From Alphaproteobacteria bacterium (GTDB taxonomy: Bacteria > Pseudomonadota > Alphaproteobacteria > Micropepsales > Micropepsaceae), in assembly GCA_017308475.1 (NCBI GenBank), contig JAFKEU010000014.1, positions 1 through 50,038 on the forward strand: DNA of 50,038 nt, given 5' to 3'. Below, piece after piece: positions 15,987-23,858 of this stretch. The notes under the pieces were generated by a model that did no database searches, was not told the DNA's origin, and saw only the letters and a list, made by a program, of their open reading frames with translations. The stretch's first letter is position 1. Every line of letters begins with the position of its first letter. Made by a program: the position numbers and the translations under genes.

Positions 15987-18328
15987 TCCGTGATGATCCG
16001 GTCATAGACAGAACGGGCATGATCGAACGCCGTGGCCGCATCGCCGGTCTCGCCCGGGCGCATGAAGGGAGACTTCACTTCCCACAGCTTGTCGATGCAT
16101 GACCGGCACCATTGGGCACTGCGCCGGGATGCCCGCAAAGGCTTGCCGCCGATGGTGACGAATACCGGGTGGGTATGCACCGACGGCAGAATGCGCAACG
16201 ACACCCAGCTGCTTCGTTCCAGCCTGACTTGGAACCGCACCGGCCGGGGCGCCCCGTCCGCGGTGAGGGACATGCGCGCCACCGATTGCCCATTCACCAC
16301 AACCTCCACCGGGACCTGGCGGCTGTCGCCTATGCGGGCATGCTCGATATGCCAGCTCTGGTTGTTGACCTGGATGGCCCGTGTTTCCTCGGTGGGAGCA
16401 GGTTCCAGCCGTGCGGCGATCAGTGCCTTGATCTCGATGAGGCCAGGCGCCTCGAGAAGGACGTCCTGCCCGCCCATGGAGCGGCCATTGACGGAACAGT
16501 CCAGCACATGGCTGCGGCCGTCCCCGAAATACAGCCGTCCCTGCTTGAGGCCCTCGATCCATGCCCCATAACCGGCGTCGCCCACCGGACGCCTGTCCAG
16601 CTTCACATAGCTTCTGCCGGTGCCGGGCCTTTCATCGCTGATGCAGGGAAAGTCGGTCTCACCAACCATCGCCAGGCGGAACCCGCAATTCAGCATGTGA
16701 TACCATGCATTCAATTCGCCGGCCGGCGTCAGGTCGCAGCCGGACAGAAAGTCCACGGCGCCGTGAGTGACATCGATGATGGCCTCGTTGGTGCCCAGCC
16801 CGTCGAAAAGAGGAATGCGATAATTCGGCAGTTCCTGGGTATCCACGTCCATGCCGCCGCCGCAATGCGCGTAGCCGGTGACGGCGCCCTGGGCGCGGGC
16901 CCATTTCAGGATCGGCAGGTTCCACGATGGCCAGTCCTCGATCCTGGTCGTGCCCGGGAAGTCCTGGTTGGACAAGCGCAGCAGGACGAGATGGCCGGCA
17001 TGGCTTGAAGGAAAACGCGAAATCTCCATATCGTACCGCAGCAGGCTTTCACTGTCCTCCGGTGTATCTTTCGGCTGCCACGAGACGCTGTTGGCCTTTT
17101 GCAGGTCGGGATGTTCCAGGCTGGCGTGCGGGCTGATGGCGTGGCCCGAAAAAAACTGTTTCTGATAGTCATAGCCGGGGCCCCAGGTCAGCACTTCGCC
17201 TACCGAAAGGCCTTCTCCACGCACATGGCGGATCATTGTCTCAGGAGATACGCCTTCGGTCGGCACGTCATAATGCGCGCAGCCGGCCGCATGGATATGC
17301 GTATCACCAGAATACCAGCCCCATTTCGACGGGTCGATCCAGCGCTTCAGCGCGATGTCCGCCGTTCCGCCGCCGCCCGTCACCTGAAGCTTTCCCACGA
17401 CGGGGACATATTCGGGGCCGCGCCTGGCTTCGATCGCGTAAGCGCCTTCGGGAATGCGCAGGCTTTCTCCGTCGGCCCGGTAGACCTGCTTTTGAAACGG
17501 AAGGTCGGGCGCGATGCGCATCATCTGCGGGGGATAGAAGCGTCCGGCATCGTCACGGACGATCAGGGCAGCCATGCATCCGCGCCCATCGGCGTCGCGA
17601 ATGCGCAACGCAACGTCACGCGAAGCAAGGCAATCAAATTCCCATATTTGACCGCGTCTTGTTGCCGGGCCGATGGCGAAGGAGGGGGTTACCGACCGAC
17701 GCCCCCGGTCACGGCTGAAGAACTCCAGAATCCGGTACTCGACAGGCTGGCCGCTCAGGGCCGGCGCATCCGCAAGCCGGGTCATGCACCAGTTCTGTTT
17801 CAGCCAGCCGGTGTAGTTCACCGTATCGACCACCGGCGGATGCTGGGCCATGCTGAAGCCGCCGGGGGCAAGCCATCGGTCCATGTGGCCTGGCAGCATG
17901 GCGGGCTGGCTTGTAATGACGTCGAAAGGATCAGTCAGTCCGCCGGGATTGGAAATCCGGATCAGGAACAGCCGCCATCCCTGTTCGACCAGCACGCGAT
18001 CGGCTTCGCCGGCCGCCGTCTGGACAAACCGCCCCCGATCGACAGAAAGCCGCAGCAGCGTGTAGCGATTGAGAATGCCTTCGATCGCCTCAATGGCCGG
18101 GGCATCGCCCGCCCTGGCCAGAGAGGCGATGCGGGCGCTGTCTTCCCGCCGCAGCGGGGAACCCAGACGCATCAGGCTGTCTTTTAGGCGGTCGATGGCG
18201 GCCAGGTATGGTTGCGCAGGCAGTGATTCCAGCGAGCGGGCCGGCGCGGCCGGGATCGCGGCCCATGCGCAGGCCCCTGCCAGCACCTTGCGACGTGTGA
18301 CCGCGGCCATCTTGCTTCGCCCCATCAT
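15971..18328 (-). CDS. Tat-exported CehA/McbA-like PHP metallohydrolase
   Basis: The 785-residue product begins with a twin-arginine signal (VTRRKVLAG, 10-18). A large N-terminal beta region follows, then a PHP-type metal site WYSGDTHIHAAG (Asp342, His344, His346) and further His/Asp clusters (YAHCGGGMD; DVTHGAVDF; GETDFPC). It ends with a beta-sandwich and a CRSCIDKLWEVK segment. This resembles the CehA/McbA metallohydrolase family known from carbamate hydrolases. The start overlaps the DUF779 stop (TGATG), so translation is coupled. The natural substrate, an ester or amide, is unknown. Start may be the first or second of two adjacent ATGs. Confidence 0.78.
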   Translation of the reverse strand: MMGRSKMAAVTRRKVLAGACAWAAIPAAPARSLESLPAQPYLAAIDRLKDSLMRLGSPLRREDSARIASLARAGDAPAIEAIEGILNRYTLLRLSVDRGRFVQTAAGEADRVLVEQGWRLFLIRISNPGGLTDPFDVITSQPAMLPGHMDRWLAPGGFSMAQHPPVVDTVNYTGWLKQNWCMTRLADAPALSGQPVEYRILEFFSRDRGRRSVTPSFAIGPATRRGQIWEFDCLASRDVALRIRDADGRGCMAALIVRDDAGRFYPPQMMRIAPDLPFQKQVYRADGESLRIPEGAYAIEARRGPEYVPVVGKLQVTGGGGTADIALKRWIDPSKWGWYSGDTHIHAAGCAHYDVPTEGVSPETMIRHVRGEGLSVGEVLTWGPGYDYQKQFFSGHAISPHASLEHPDLQKANSVSWQPKDTPEDSESLLRYDMEISRFPSSHAGHLVLLRLSNQDFPGTTRIEDWPSWNLPILKWARAQGAVTGYAHCGGGMDVDTQELPNYRIPLFDGLGTNEAIIDVTHGAVDFLSGCDLTPAGELNAWYHMLNCGFRLAMVGETDFPCISDERPGTGRSYVKLDRRPVGDAGYGAWIEGLKQGRLYFGDGRSHVLDCSVNGRSMGGQDVLLEAPGLIEIKALIAARLEPAPTEETRAIQVNNQSWHIEHARIGDSRQVPVEVVVNGQSVARMSLTADGAPRPVRFQVRLERSSWVSLRILPSVHTHPVFVTIGGKPLRASRRSAQWCRSCIDKLWEVKSPFMRPGETGDAATAFDHARSVYDRIITECEAD

Positions 18329-18741
18329 CAGGTTTTTGGGTCGGCTTTATCTGTTGCGCCTCGCCGGACCGGACGCGCGGCCAGCGCGCAGGTTTCTTCG
18401 CCCGAGAATGCGCGCGAGCGGGTAAGAAAGCGCCTTTCGGTCCCGTTCTCGAGCGAGAACATTCCCCCGCGGCCGGGCACCACGTCGATGATGAGCTGGG
18501 TGTGCTGCCAGACCGCGAACTGGGATTCGCTGATATAGACCGGAACGCCGCCGATCTCGCCCAGCAGCACGTCGCGGTCGCCGACGATGAATTCCGCCTT
18601 TGGGTAGCACATGGGCGAGGAGCCGTCGCAGCAGCCTCCGGACTGGTGGAACAGGACCGGCCCGTGCCGCGCCTCAAGCTTGGCGATCAATGCAAGCGCG
18701 GCCGGCGTGGCGGTTACCCTCTCGGGAACAGAACCGGTCAT
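18328..18741 (-). CDS. DUF779 protein, aldehyde-dehydrogenase partner
   Basis: The 137-residue protein matches DUF779: HQSGGCCDGSSPMCYP (Cys37, Cys38, Cys45), then GDRDVLLGEIGGVPVYIS and WQHTQLIIDVV. DUF779 genes typically sit next to acetaldehyde-type aldehyde dehydrogenases, as here, but their role is not established; the clustered cysteines suggest metal or thiol chemistry. It lies 51 bases after the aldehyde dehydrogenase gene and overlaps the CehA-like gene. The C-terminal tail after residue 115 is charged and poorly conserved in appearance. Confidence 0.85.
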   Translation of the reverse strand: MTGSVPERVTATPAALALIAKLEARHGPVLFHQSGGCCDGSSPMCYPKAEFIVGDRDVLLGEIGGVPVYISESQFAVWQHTQLIIDVVPGRGGMFSLENGTERRFLTRSRAFSGEETCALAARPVRRGATDKADPKT

Positions 18742-18792
18742 GGCCAGTTCCCTGCCGGTGCCGGAGACGCTCGCCCCCCACGCAGCGCCATT

Positions 18793-20313
18793 CTAGAAGA
18801 AGCCGAGCTTCTTGGGCGAATAGCTCACCAGCATGTTCTTGGTCTGCTGGTAGTGATCGAGCATCATCTTGTGGTTCTCGCGCCCAACACCGGACTGCTT
18901 GTAGCCGCCGAAAGCGGCATGGGCGGGATAGGCATGATAGCAGTTCGTCCACACTCTGCCCGCCTGGATGGCGCGCCCAAACCGGTAGGCGCGGTTTGCG
19001 TCGCGCGTCCAGACGCCGGCGCCGAGCCCGTAAAGCGTATCGTTGGCGATGGCCAGCGCTTCCTCATCGTCCTTGAAGGTGGTTACCGAGACGACCGGCC
19101 CGAATATCTCCTCCTGGAAGATCCGCATCTTGTTGTGGCCCTTGAAGATCGTGGGCTGGACGTAATACCCGCCGGCCAGATCGCCGGGCAACACGTTGCG
19201 GGCACCGCCGGTAAGGACTTGCGCGCCTTCCTGGCGGCCGATATCGAGATAGCTGAGGATTTTCTCGAGCTGCTCGGAGGAAGCCTGGGCGCCGATCATG
19301 GTGGCCGGATCGAGTGGATCGCCCTGGACGATCGCTTCAACCCGCCGGATCGCCCGCTCGATGAAGCGGTCATAGATGCTCTGATGGATGAGCGCCCTGC
19401 TGGGGCAGGTGCATACCTCGCCCTGGTTGAGGGCGAACATCACGAAACCTTCAATTGCCTTGTCGAAGAAATCGTCATCGGCAGCGGCGACGTCGCTGAA
19501 AAAGATGTTGGGCGACTTGCCGCCCAGCTCCAGCGTAACCGGGATCAGATTCTGGCTGGCATACTGCATGATCAGCCTGCCCGTGGTGGTTTCGCCGGTA
19601 AAGGCAATCTTGGCGATGCGGTTGCTGGACGCCAGGGGTTTGCCGGCCTCCAGGCCGAAGCCGTTGACGACATTGAGAACGCCCGGCGGCAGAATGTCCC
19701 CGATATGTTCAAGCAGAACCATGATCGAGGCCGGCGTCTGCTCGGCAGGCTTGAGCACCACGCAATTGCCCGCTGCCAGCGCAGGTGCCAGTTTCCACGT
19801 CGCCATCAGCAGCGGGAAATTCCAGGGAATGATCTGGCCGACGACACCCAGCGGCTCGTGGAAATGGTAGGCGACCGTATCGTGGTCGATCTCCGAGATG
19901 GCGCCCTCCTGCGCCCGTATGGCGCCGGCGAAATAGCGGAAATGATCGATCGCCAGGGGCAGGTCTGCCGCCGTGGTCTCGCGGATGGGCTTGCCATTGT
20001 CCCATGTCTCCGCCTCGGCGAGCAGCGGAAGATTGTCTTCGATGACCTGGGCGATCCTGTTGAGCAGGAGTGCGCGCTCCGCTGCGCTGGTGCGGCCCCA
20101 GGCGTCTTTTGCGGCATGGGCAGCGTCGAGCGCCGCCTCGATGTCGCGGCCATCCGATCGCGCGACCTCGCAGAGCACCTGGCCGTTCACCGGCGAAGTG
20201 TTCTCGAAATATTGTCCGCCAAGCGGCTCGAGCCACTTGCCGTTGATGAAATTGCCGTAGCGGGGCTTGAAGATCTTCGCGGCCGAGCGCGAGGCTTTTT
20301 GCTGAATGTTCAT
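18793..20313 (-). CDS. NAD-dependent aldehyde dehydrogenase (acetaldehyde type)
   Basis: The 506-residue protein is a full-length ALDH of the ExaC/AcoD/AldB type. It shows PWNFPLLM (164-171), the NAD-site lysine in [10 protein letters not shown] (Lys188), the general base in LELGGKSPN (Glu262) and the catalytic cysteine in [11 protein letters not shown] (Cys301). It oxidises short-chain aldehydes to acids with NAD in the cytoplasm. A TGTCGCA-N4-TGCGACA palindrome lies about 100 bases before the start, and an AcoR-like regulator gene lies just upstream, so aldehyde- or acetoin-responsive control is likely. DUF779 and a metallohydrolase follow in the same operon. Confidence 0.95.
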   Translation of the reverse strand: MNIQQKASRSAAKIFKPRYGNFINGKWLEPLGGQYFENTSPVNGQVLCEVARSDGRDIEAALDAAHAAKDAWGRTSAAERALLLNRIAQVIEDNLPLLAEAETWDNGKPIRETTAADLPLAIDHFRYFAGAIRAQEGAISEIDHDTVAYHFHEPLGVVGQIIPWNFPLLMATWKLAPALAAGNCVVLKPAEQTPASIMVLLEHIGDILPPGVLNVVNGFGLEAGKPLASSNRIAKIAFTGETTTGRLIMQYASQNLIPVTLELGGKSPNIFFSDVAAADDDFFDKAIEGFVMFALNQGEVCTCPSRALIHQSIYDRFIERAIRRVEAIVQGDPLDPATMIGAQASSEQLEKILSYLDIGRQEGAQVLTGGARNVLPGDLAGGYYVQPTIFKGHNKMRIFQEEIFGPVVSVTTFKDDEEALAIANDTLYGLGAGVWTRDANRAYRFGRAIQAGRVWTNCYHAYPAHAAFGGYKQSGVGRENHKMMLDHYQQTKNMLVSYSPKKLGFF

Positions 20314-20356
20314 CGTCCGGGCTCCCTTGGAATGCGCCTTGATCCAGCGTTCTGGC

Positions 20357-20370
20357 GCAAAGCCTACACC
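20357..20370 (-). promoter_or_regulatory. Possible sigma-54-like -24/-12 element before aldehyde dehydrogenase
   Basis: On the minus strand the string GGTGTAGGCTTTGC keeps the GG-N10-GC spacing and the TTGC core of sigma-54 promoters. It lies 44 bases before the ALDH start and downstream of the palindrome. It departs from consensus in the TGGCAC part, and such strings occur by chance in GC-rich DNA. The local regulator has no sigma-54 activation domain, which weakens the call. Confidence 0.3.
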
Positions 20371-20416
20371 CGGAGCCGGGCCGCGTCAGGGCGGCGAAGC
20401 CCGTCTCTCCTCCGAT

Positions 20417-20436
20417 CTGTCGCAACGCTGCGACAG
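20417..20436. promoter_or_regulatory. Palindromic operator box, copy 1
   Basis: CTGTCGCA-ACGC-TGCGACAG is a perfect 8-bp inverted repeat with a 4-bp spacer. It lies between the 3' end of the AcoR-like gene and the ALDH gene that it probably controls. The same core, TGTCGCA-N4-TGCGACA, recurs at 21553-21570 before the aldolase/ThDP cluster. The size and symmetry fit a Fis-type helix-turn-helix dimer. Confidence 0.7.
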
Positions 20437-20455
20437 TGGCCCCAAGGCGCTGCCA

Positions 20456-21448
20456 TCAGGGCTGCCGCGAAAGCCCCAGACGCGTGATTTTGCGGTGCAG
20501 CGTAGCCCTGCTGATGCCGAGGAGGCCGGCTGCCGCCGTGACATTCCCCTGCGCGCGCGAGAGCGCCCGCTGCAGCGCCCCGCGTTCCGCCGCTGCGAGA
20601 TCGTCATCCGGCGTCCCGCCCGGCAGGAGCGGCAGGACGTCGTACACCGGCAGGCCCAACTGGGCATCGGTCAAGCCGTAGGCGCGGCGCGCCGCATAGC
20701 TTGCGCCGATGATGATGTCCCCGCAGTCCACGGCGATCAGCCCTCCCGGCCCGCGCGGCGTGTCCGGCGCGAGCAGAATCCGGGCATTGCGGAACGTTTC
20801 ACGAAAGCACCGCGCTTCGATTTTCTGTGCCGCCTCGTAGGTTGCGGCCGCCACCAGTTTCATGACGCCGGTTGTGTGGTCCTTTCGCGCGTTGGAGACA
20901 TCCAGCGCCGCCACGATATTGCCCCGCGCGTCGCGAATGGGCGCGACAGTGCAGCTGAGGCCGATATTGCGCGTGAGAAAATGCTCATCGCGATAGATCG
21001 TAAGCGGGCGCCCTTCGGTGAGGCCGGTGCCTATTCCATTGGTGCCCTCGCTGGCCTCATCCCAAACCATGCCCGTCCACAGGCCGAGTTTGAGGAAATC
21101 GCGATCGTCGCAGGCCTTGCCACGCCGGTCCAGCGGAACACCCTCGCGATCCGTCAGCAGTACGCAGCACCCCGCATCTCCGACCGAAAGGAAAAGCCGG
21201 TCGAGCGATTCTTGCGCCAGGCGCACCAGCGGACCCGACTTCTCGACCGCATGGGTGAACTCGGCCTGATCCAGCCGGCGCGGCGGAAGGCGACATTCAG
21301 GATCCAGCCCGTGCCGGAGCGAGCGGAACCAGGACGCTGCCACCGCAGATTGCGCAGGCAATGCTGCGTCATCCAGCACTGCAAAAACATGGTCCGCGTG
21401 ATGCGTGCTGCGGCGCATTGCGGCCGGCCGCCCCCCTCTATCGGCCAT
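20456..21448 (-). CDS. AcoR-like transcription regulator lacking the AAA+ domain
   Basis: From the ATG at 21448 the product has 330 residues. The N-terminal half shows AcoR-family features (SWFRSLRHGLDP near 39-50; a GAF domain about 75-215 containing EASEGTNGIGTGL). A second sensor-like region spans about 235-275, and a Fis-type helix-turn-helix ends the protein (ALQRALSRAQGNVTAAAGLLGIS...RKITRLGL, 291-325, split). The sigma-54-interacting AAA+ domain of classical AcoR (GAFTGA and Walker motifs) is absent, so it must regulate by another route. Starts at 21571 or 21418 are possible; 21448 has the better purine-rich lead. Likely targets are the flanking ALDH and aldolase/ThDP operons. Confidence 0.82.
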   Translation of the reverse strand: MADRGGRPAAMRRSTHHADHVFAVLDDAALPAQSAVAASWFRSLRHGLDPECRLPPRRLDQAEFTHAVEKSGPLVRLAQESLDRLFLSVGDAGCCVLLTDREGVPLDRRGKACDDRDFLKLGLWTGMVWDEASEGTNGIGTGLTEGRPLTIYRDEHFLTRNIGLSCTVAPIRDARGNIVAALDVSNARKDHTTGVMKLVAAATYEAAQKIEARCFRETFRNARILLAPDTPRGPGGLIAVDCGDIIIGASYAARRAYGLTDAQLGLPVYDVLPLLPGGTPDDDLAAAERGALQRALSRAQGNVTAAAGLLGISRATLHRKITRLGLSRQP

Positions 21449-21552
21449 TCTTCGACGGCCTCGGCCAAGTGTTTGCCTAATCCGCCGCCCAGTCAATATG
21501 CGGATGGCCGGGCGATTGCGCGGGCCGGCAGCAACGCGCGATCCCGCGGATG

Positions 21553-21570
21553 TGTCGCAGGTTTGCGACA
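21553..21570. promoter_or_regulatory. Palindromic operator box, copy 2
   Basis: TGTCGCA-GGTT-TGCGACA is a perfect 7-bp inverted repeat with a 4-bp spacer. It lies in the space between the divergent AcoR-like regulator gene and the exported aldolase gene. It shares the core and spacing of the box at 20417, so both operons probably answer to the same regulator, possibly with autoregulation. Confidence 0.7.
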
Positions 21571-21693
21571 TATCGCGGGCCGCAGCAGCTCGCCCGCCTT
21601 AACGCGGAAATCCCGGCCGTATTAAAGTCGCCGCCGTGCCGTCCACGGCCCGATCGATGGCAAACAGAACAACAAGAAGAAGGCGATAGCGGG

Positions 21694-22776
21694 ATGGATA
21701 TCAGAAAACGCGACCTTCTCGCGGCGGGCGTGGGCATGGGGTTCGGGCTGGCCATGGCTGGCGCGGCGGCGCAGCAGCGAATGGGTGCGCGGGCCGGCAA
21801 GCCGCCGGAAACGGTCAACAGCGGCGTCCAGCCGTCTTCGGTCGACCTGAATTACAGACCGCGCCGCTTTAACAAGGCGATCGAATTGTGGGAAGACGGC
21901 CAACCTGTCTATTATGCGACCGAAAGGCCGATGCCCGGCGTCAGCGCCTATGAGCGCGGCAAGCTGATGTGCAAGACCTATGCGGACGTCATCAACTACG
22001 ACGTGGAGCATGTCGCCTTCGATATCACCGCACTGGCCGAATTCATGCGCGGCCTGGCCGACGGCGGCGGCACCCGAAGCGGTCACCGTTTCCCCGCCGT
22101 GTTCGTGACCTGCCCGGTCCTGGGACTCAGCGAGGAATATGCTTTCGCCAACAGCTGGATCATGGGACAGATCCTGGATACCGGGGTCAGCGGCATCCAG
22201 CTCTGCCATGTCCGCGATCCCAAGGCGGTCGAAGTGACCGCCCACATGGCCTGCCGCTATCCCTTCGACTATCCCGGCGTGCCGAAGATGCGGCTTGAGG
22301 GCATTCGCGGCGCCTACGCCAATTTTGCCGCCCAGGTCTGGGGCATGAACAACGCCCATTATGTGCGCATCGCCGACCTCTGGCCCCTCAATCCCAGAGG
22401 CGAGATCATGTTCGGCCTCAAGATCGAGGACACGCCGGGTGACGCAAGGGCCGCCGAGTCGCTGGCGGTTCCCGGCGTGGCCTTCGCGGAATGGGGTCCG
22501 ACGGATAACAATTACTGGCTGAATGGCTTTGATGGCCTGCCGCTGGACGGAAGCCGCTTCGACCCGGCGAAGTTTCCCAAGCTTGTCGCCATTCGCAGGA
22601 AGATCCTGGACCTGTGCCGGCAGAGGAAGATCATCTTTCTCAATGCATCGTCGCCGACGCCGGGCGATTTCAACTATGTCATCGACCAGATCAGGGATGG
22701 CACCATGTTCATGCCCGCCACCGAGCAGACGGCGATCATGGGCCGCGAATACACCAAGAGGAAAATGCCGGTCTGA
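21694..22776 (+). CDS. Exported HpcH/HpaI-type aldolase family protein
   Basis: From the ATG at 21694 (lead aagaagaaggcg) the product has 360 residues. It begins with a Tat-like signal, RKRDLLAAG (4-12), a hydrophobic run and an AAA-QQ cleavage region. The rest resembles the HpcH/HpaI phosphoenolpyruvate/pyruvate superfamily: DVEHVAFDITALAEF, GVSGIQLCHVRDP, FGLKIEDTPG and a late GVAFAEWGPTDNNYW. Usual members are cytoplasmic, metal-dependent class II aldolases or citrate-lyase-like enzymes; an exported version is unusual. It is first in a run of five genes that all carry export signals. The reaction, aldol cleavage giving a keto acid, is inferred from family only. Confidence 0.8.
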   Translation: MDIRKRDLLAAGVGMGFGLAMAGAAAQQRMGARAGKPPETVNSGVQPSSVDLNYRPRRFNKAIELWEDGQPVYYATERPMPGVSAYERGKLMCKTYADVINYDVEHVAFDITALAEFMRGLADGGGTRSGHRFPAVFVTCPVLGLSEEYAFANSWIMGQILDTGVSGIQLCHVRDPKAVEVTAHMACRYPFDYPGVPKMRLEGIRGAYANFAAQVWGMNNAHYVRIADLWPLNPRGEIMFGLKIEDTPGDARAAESLAVPGVAFAEWGPTDNNYWLNGFDGLPLDGSRFDPAKFPKLVAIRRKILDLCRQRKIIFLNASSPTPGDFNYVIDQIRDGTMFMPATEQTAIMGREYTKRKMPV

Positions 22777-22808
22777 ACATCCGTCCAACCGCGAAGGGGC
22801 ATAACATC

Positions 22809-23816
22809 ATGCTGGGTCGCCGCTGCGCAATTCTCATCCTGCTCAACCTTGCTTTTGCGGGGACTGCATGGAGCCAGCAGGCGGCGCGCGCGCCGGGCAG
22901 CGAGGTGCCGGTGGTTCACTACAAGCCAGGCGGCGAATGGCCCGACCAGCCGCGCGGCGACAAGGGCGTGCCGGCGGGCTATTGGCCCTTTACCCAGGTG
23001 GCGAGCGTCGCCGTCAAGCGCGACGGCAACATCCTGGTCCTGCACCGCAACACCGACCCGATCCTGGAATATGCCCCGAACGGCAAGTTCATCGGCGCCT
23101 GGGGCGATGTACGCTTCGATCGCGGCAAGGTCATGTTCGTCAACAAACAGGATCGCACCGCGCAGATGTCCGGCTATCAGGGCGTTTATGGGGCGGCAGG
23201 ATGCGCCGAGTGCGGCGCTCATTCCATCCGCGTCGATCCGCAAGGCAATGTCTGGGCCGTCGATGCCACCGGCCATGTCGTCACCAAGATGGACCCGCAG
23301 GGACATGTGATGATGACGCTGGGAACCCGCGGCAGGACTGGAAACGGGCCGCGGCTGTTCTACCTGCCGACCGACGTCGCATTCGCGCCGAACGGCGATG
23401 TGCTGGTCAGCGACGGCTATGGCAATGCGCGCATTGTCCGCTACTCGCATGACGGCCGCTATCTCGGCCAGTTCGGCGCAAGGGGCAACGGACGCGGCCA
23501 GTTCCAGCTGCCGCACAACCTTGTGATCGATGCCCGCGGCCGCATCTACATCACCGACCGCGACAACCAGCGCGTCGAGATATTCGATGCGGACGGAAAA
23601 TATGCCGGCGAGTGGGACAATATCGGCGGAAATTCCTCGCTGGTGCTGACGCCGGACCAGCATATCTGGACGGGCATCGTGCTGCGCGACCTGGACGGCC
23701 GCGCCATCGAGCGGTTGCCCACCGCCAAGAACCCGCATGGCGCCGCGGTGGCAGCCAACGGAGACGTCTATCTGGGCCTGCTTGACGGCCACGTGGAAAA
23801 ATTCTCCCGGCAATGA
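22809..23816 (+). CDS. Secreted NHL-repeat protein, peptidyl-amidating-lyase-like
   Basis: Starting at 22809 the product has 335 residues with a Sec signal peptide (about 1-22, ending AWSQ). NHL blades are clear: SVAVKRDGNILVLHR, IRVDPQGNVWAVDATGH, DVAFAPNGDVLVSDGYGNARIVRYS, NLVIDARGRIYITDRDNQRVEIF. The motif DGYGNARI followed by DRDNQRV is typical of peptidyl-alpha-hydroxyglycine alpha-amidating-lyase-like proteins, although bacterial members often act on other substrates. It lies 32 bases after the aldolase gene. In this cluster it may be a binding or lyase component of a periplasmic route. Confidence 0.85.
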   Translation: MLGRRCAILILLNLAFAGTAWSQQAARAPGSEVPVVHYKPGGEWPDQPRGDKGVPAGYWPFTQVASVAVKRDGNILVLHRNTDPILEYAPNGKFIGAWGDVRFDRGKVMFVNKQDRTAQMSGYQGVYGAAGCAECGAHSIRVDPQGNVWAVDATGHVVTKMDPQGHVMMTLGTRGRTGNGPRLFYLPTDVAFAPNGDVLVSDGYGNARIVRYSHDGRYLGQFGARGNGRGQFQLPHNLVIDARGRIYITDRDNQRVEIFDADGKYAGEWDNIGGNSSLVLTPDQHIWTGIVLRDLDGRAIERLPTAKNPHGAAVAANGDVYLGLLDGHVEKFSRQ

Positions 23817-23858
23817 GAAGCCGGCAAAAGGCCGCCTAGAAGGAGAGAGTGGGGGGAC

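Noticed and set aside
18502..20487. Long plus-strand frame opposite the aldehyde dehydrogenase
   Set aside because: ALDH motifs and catalytic residues fix the minus strand as coding.
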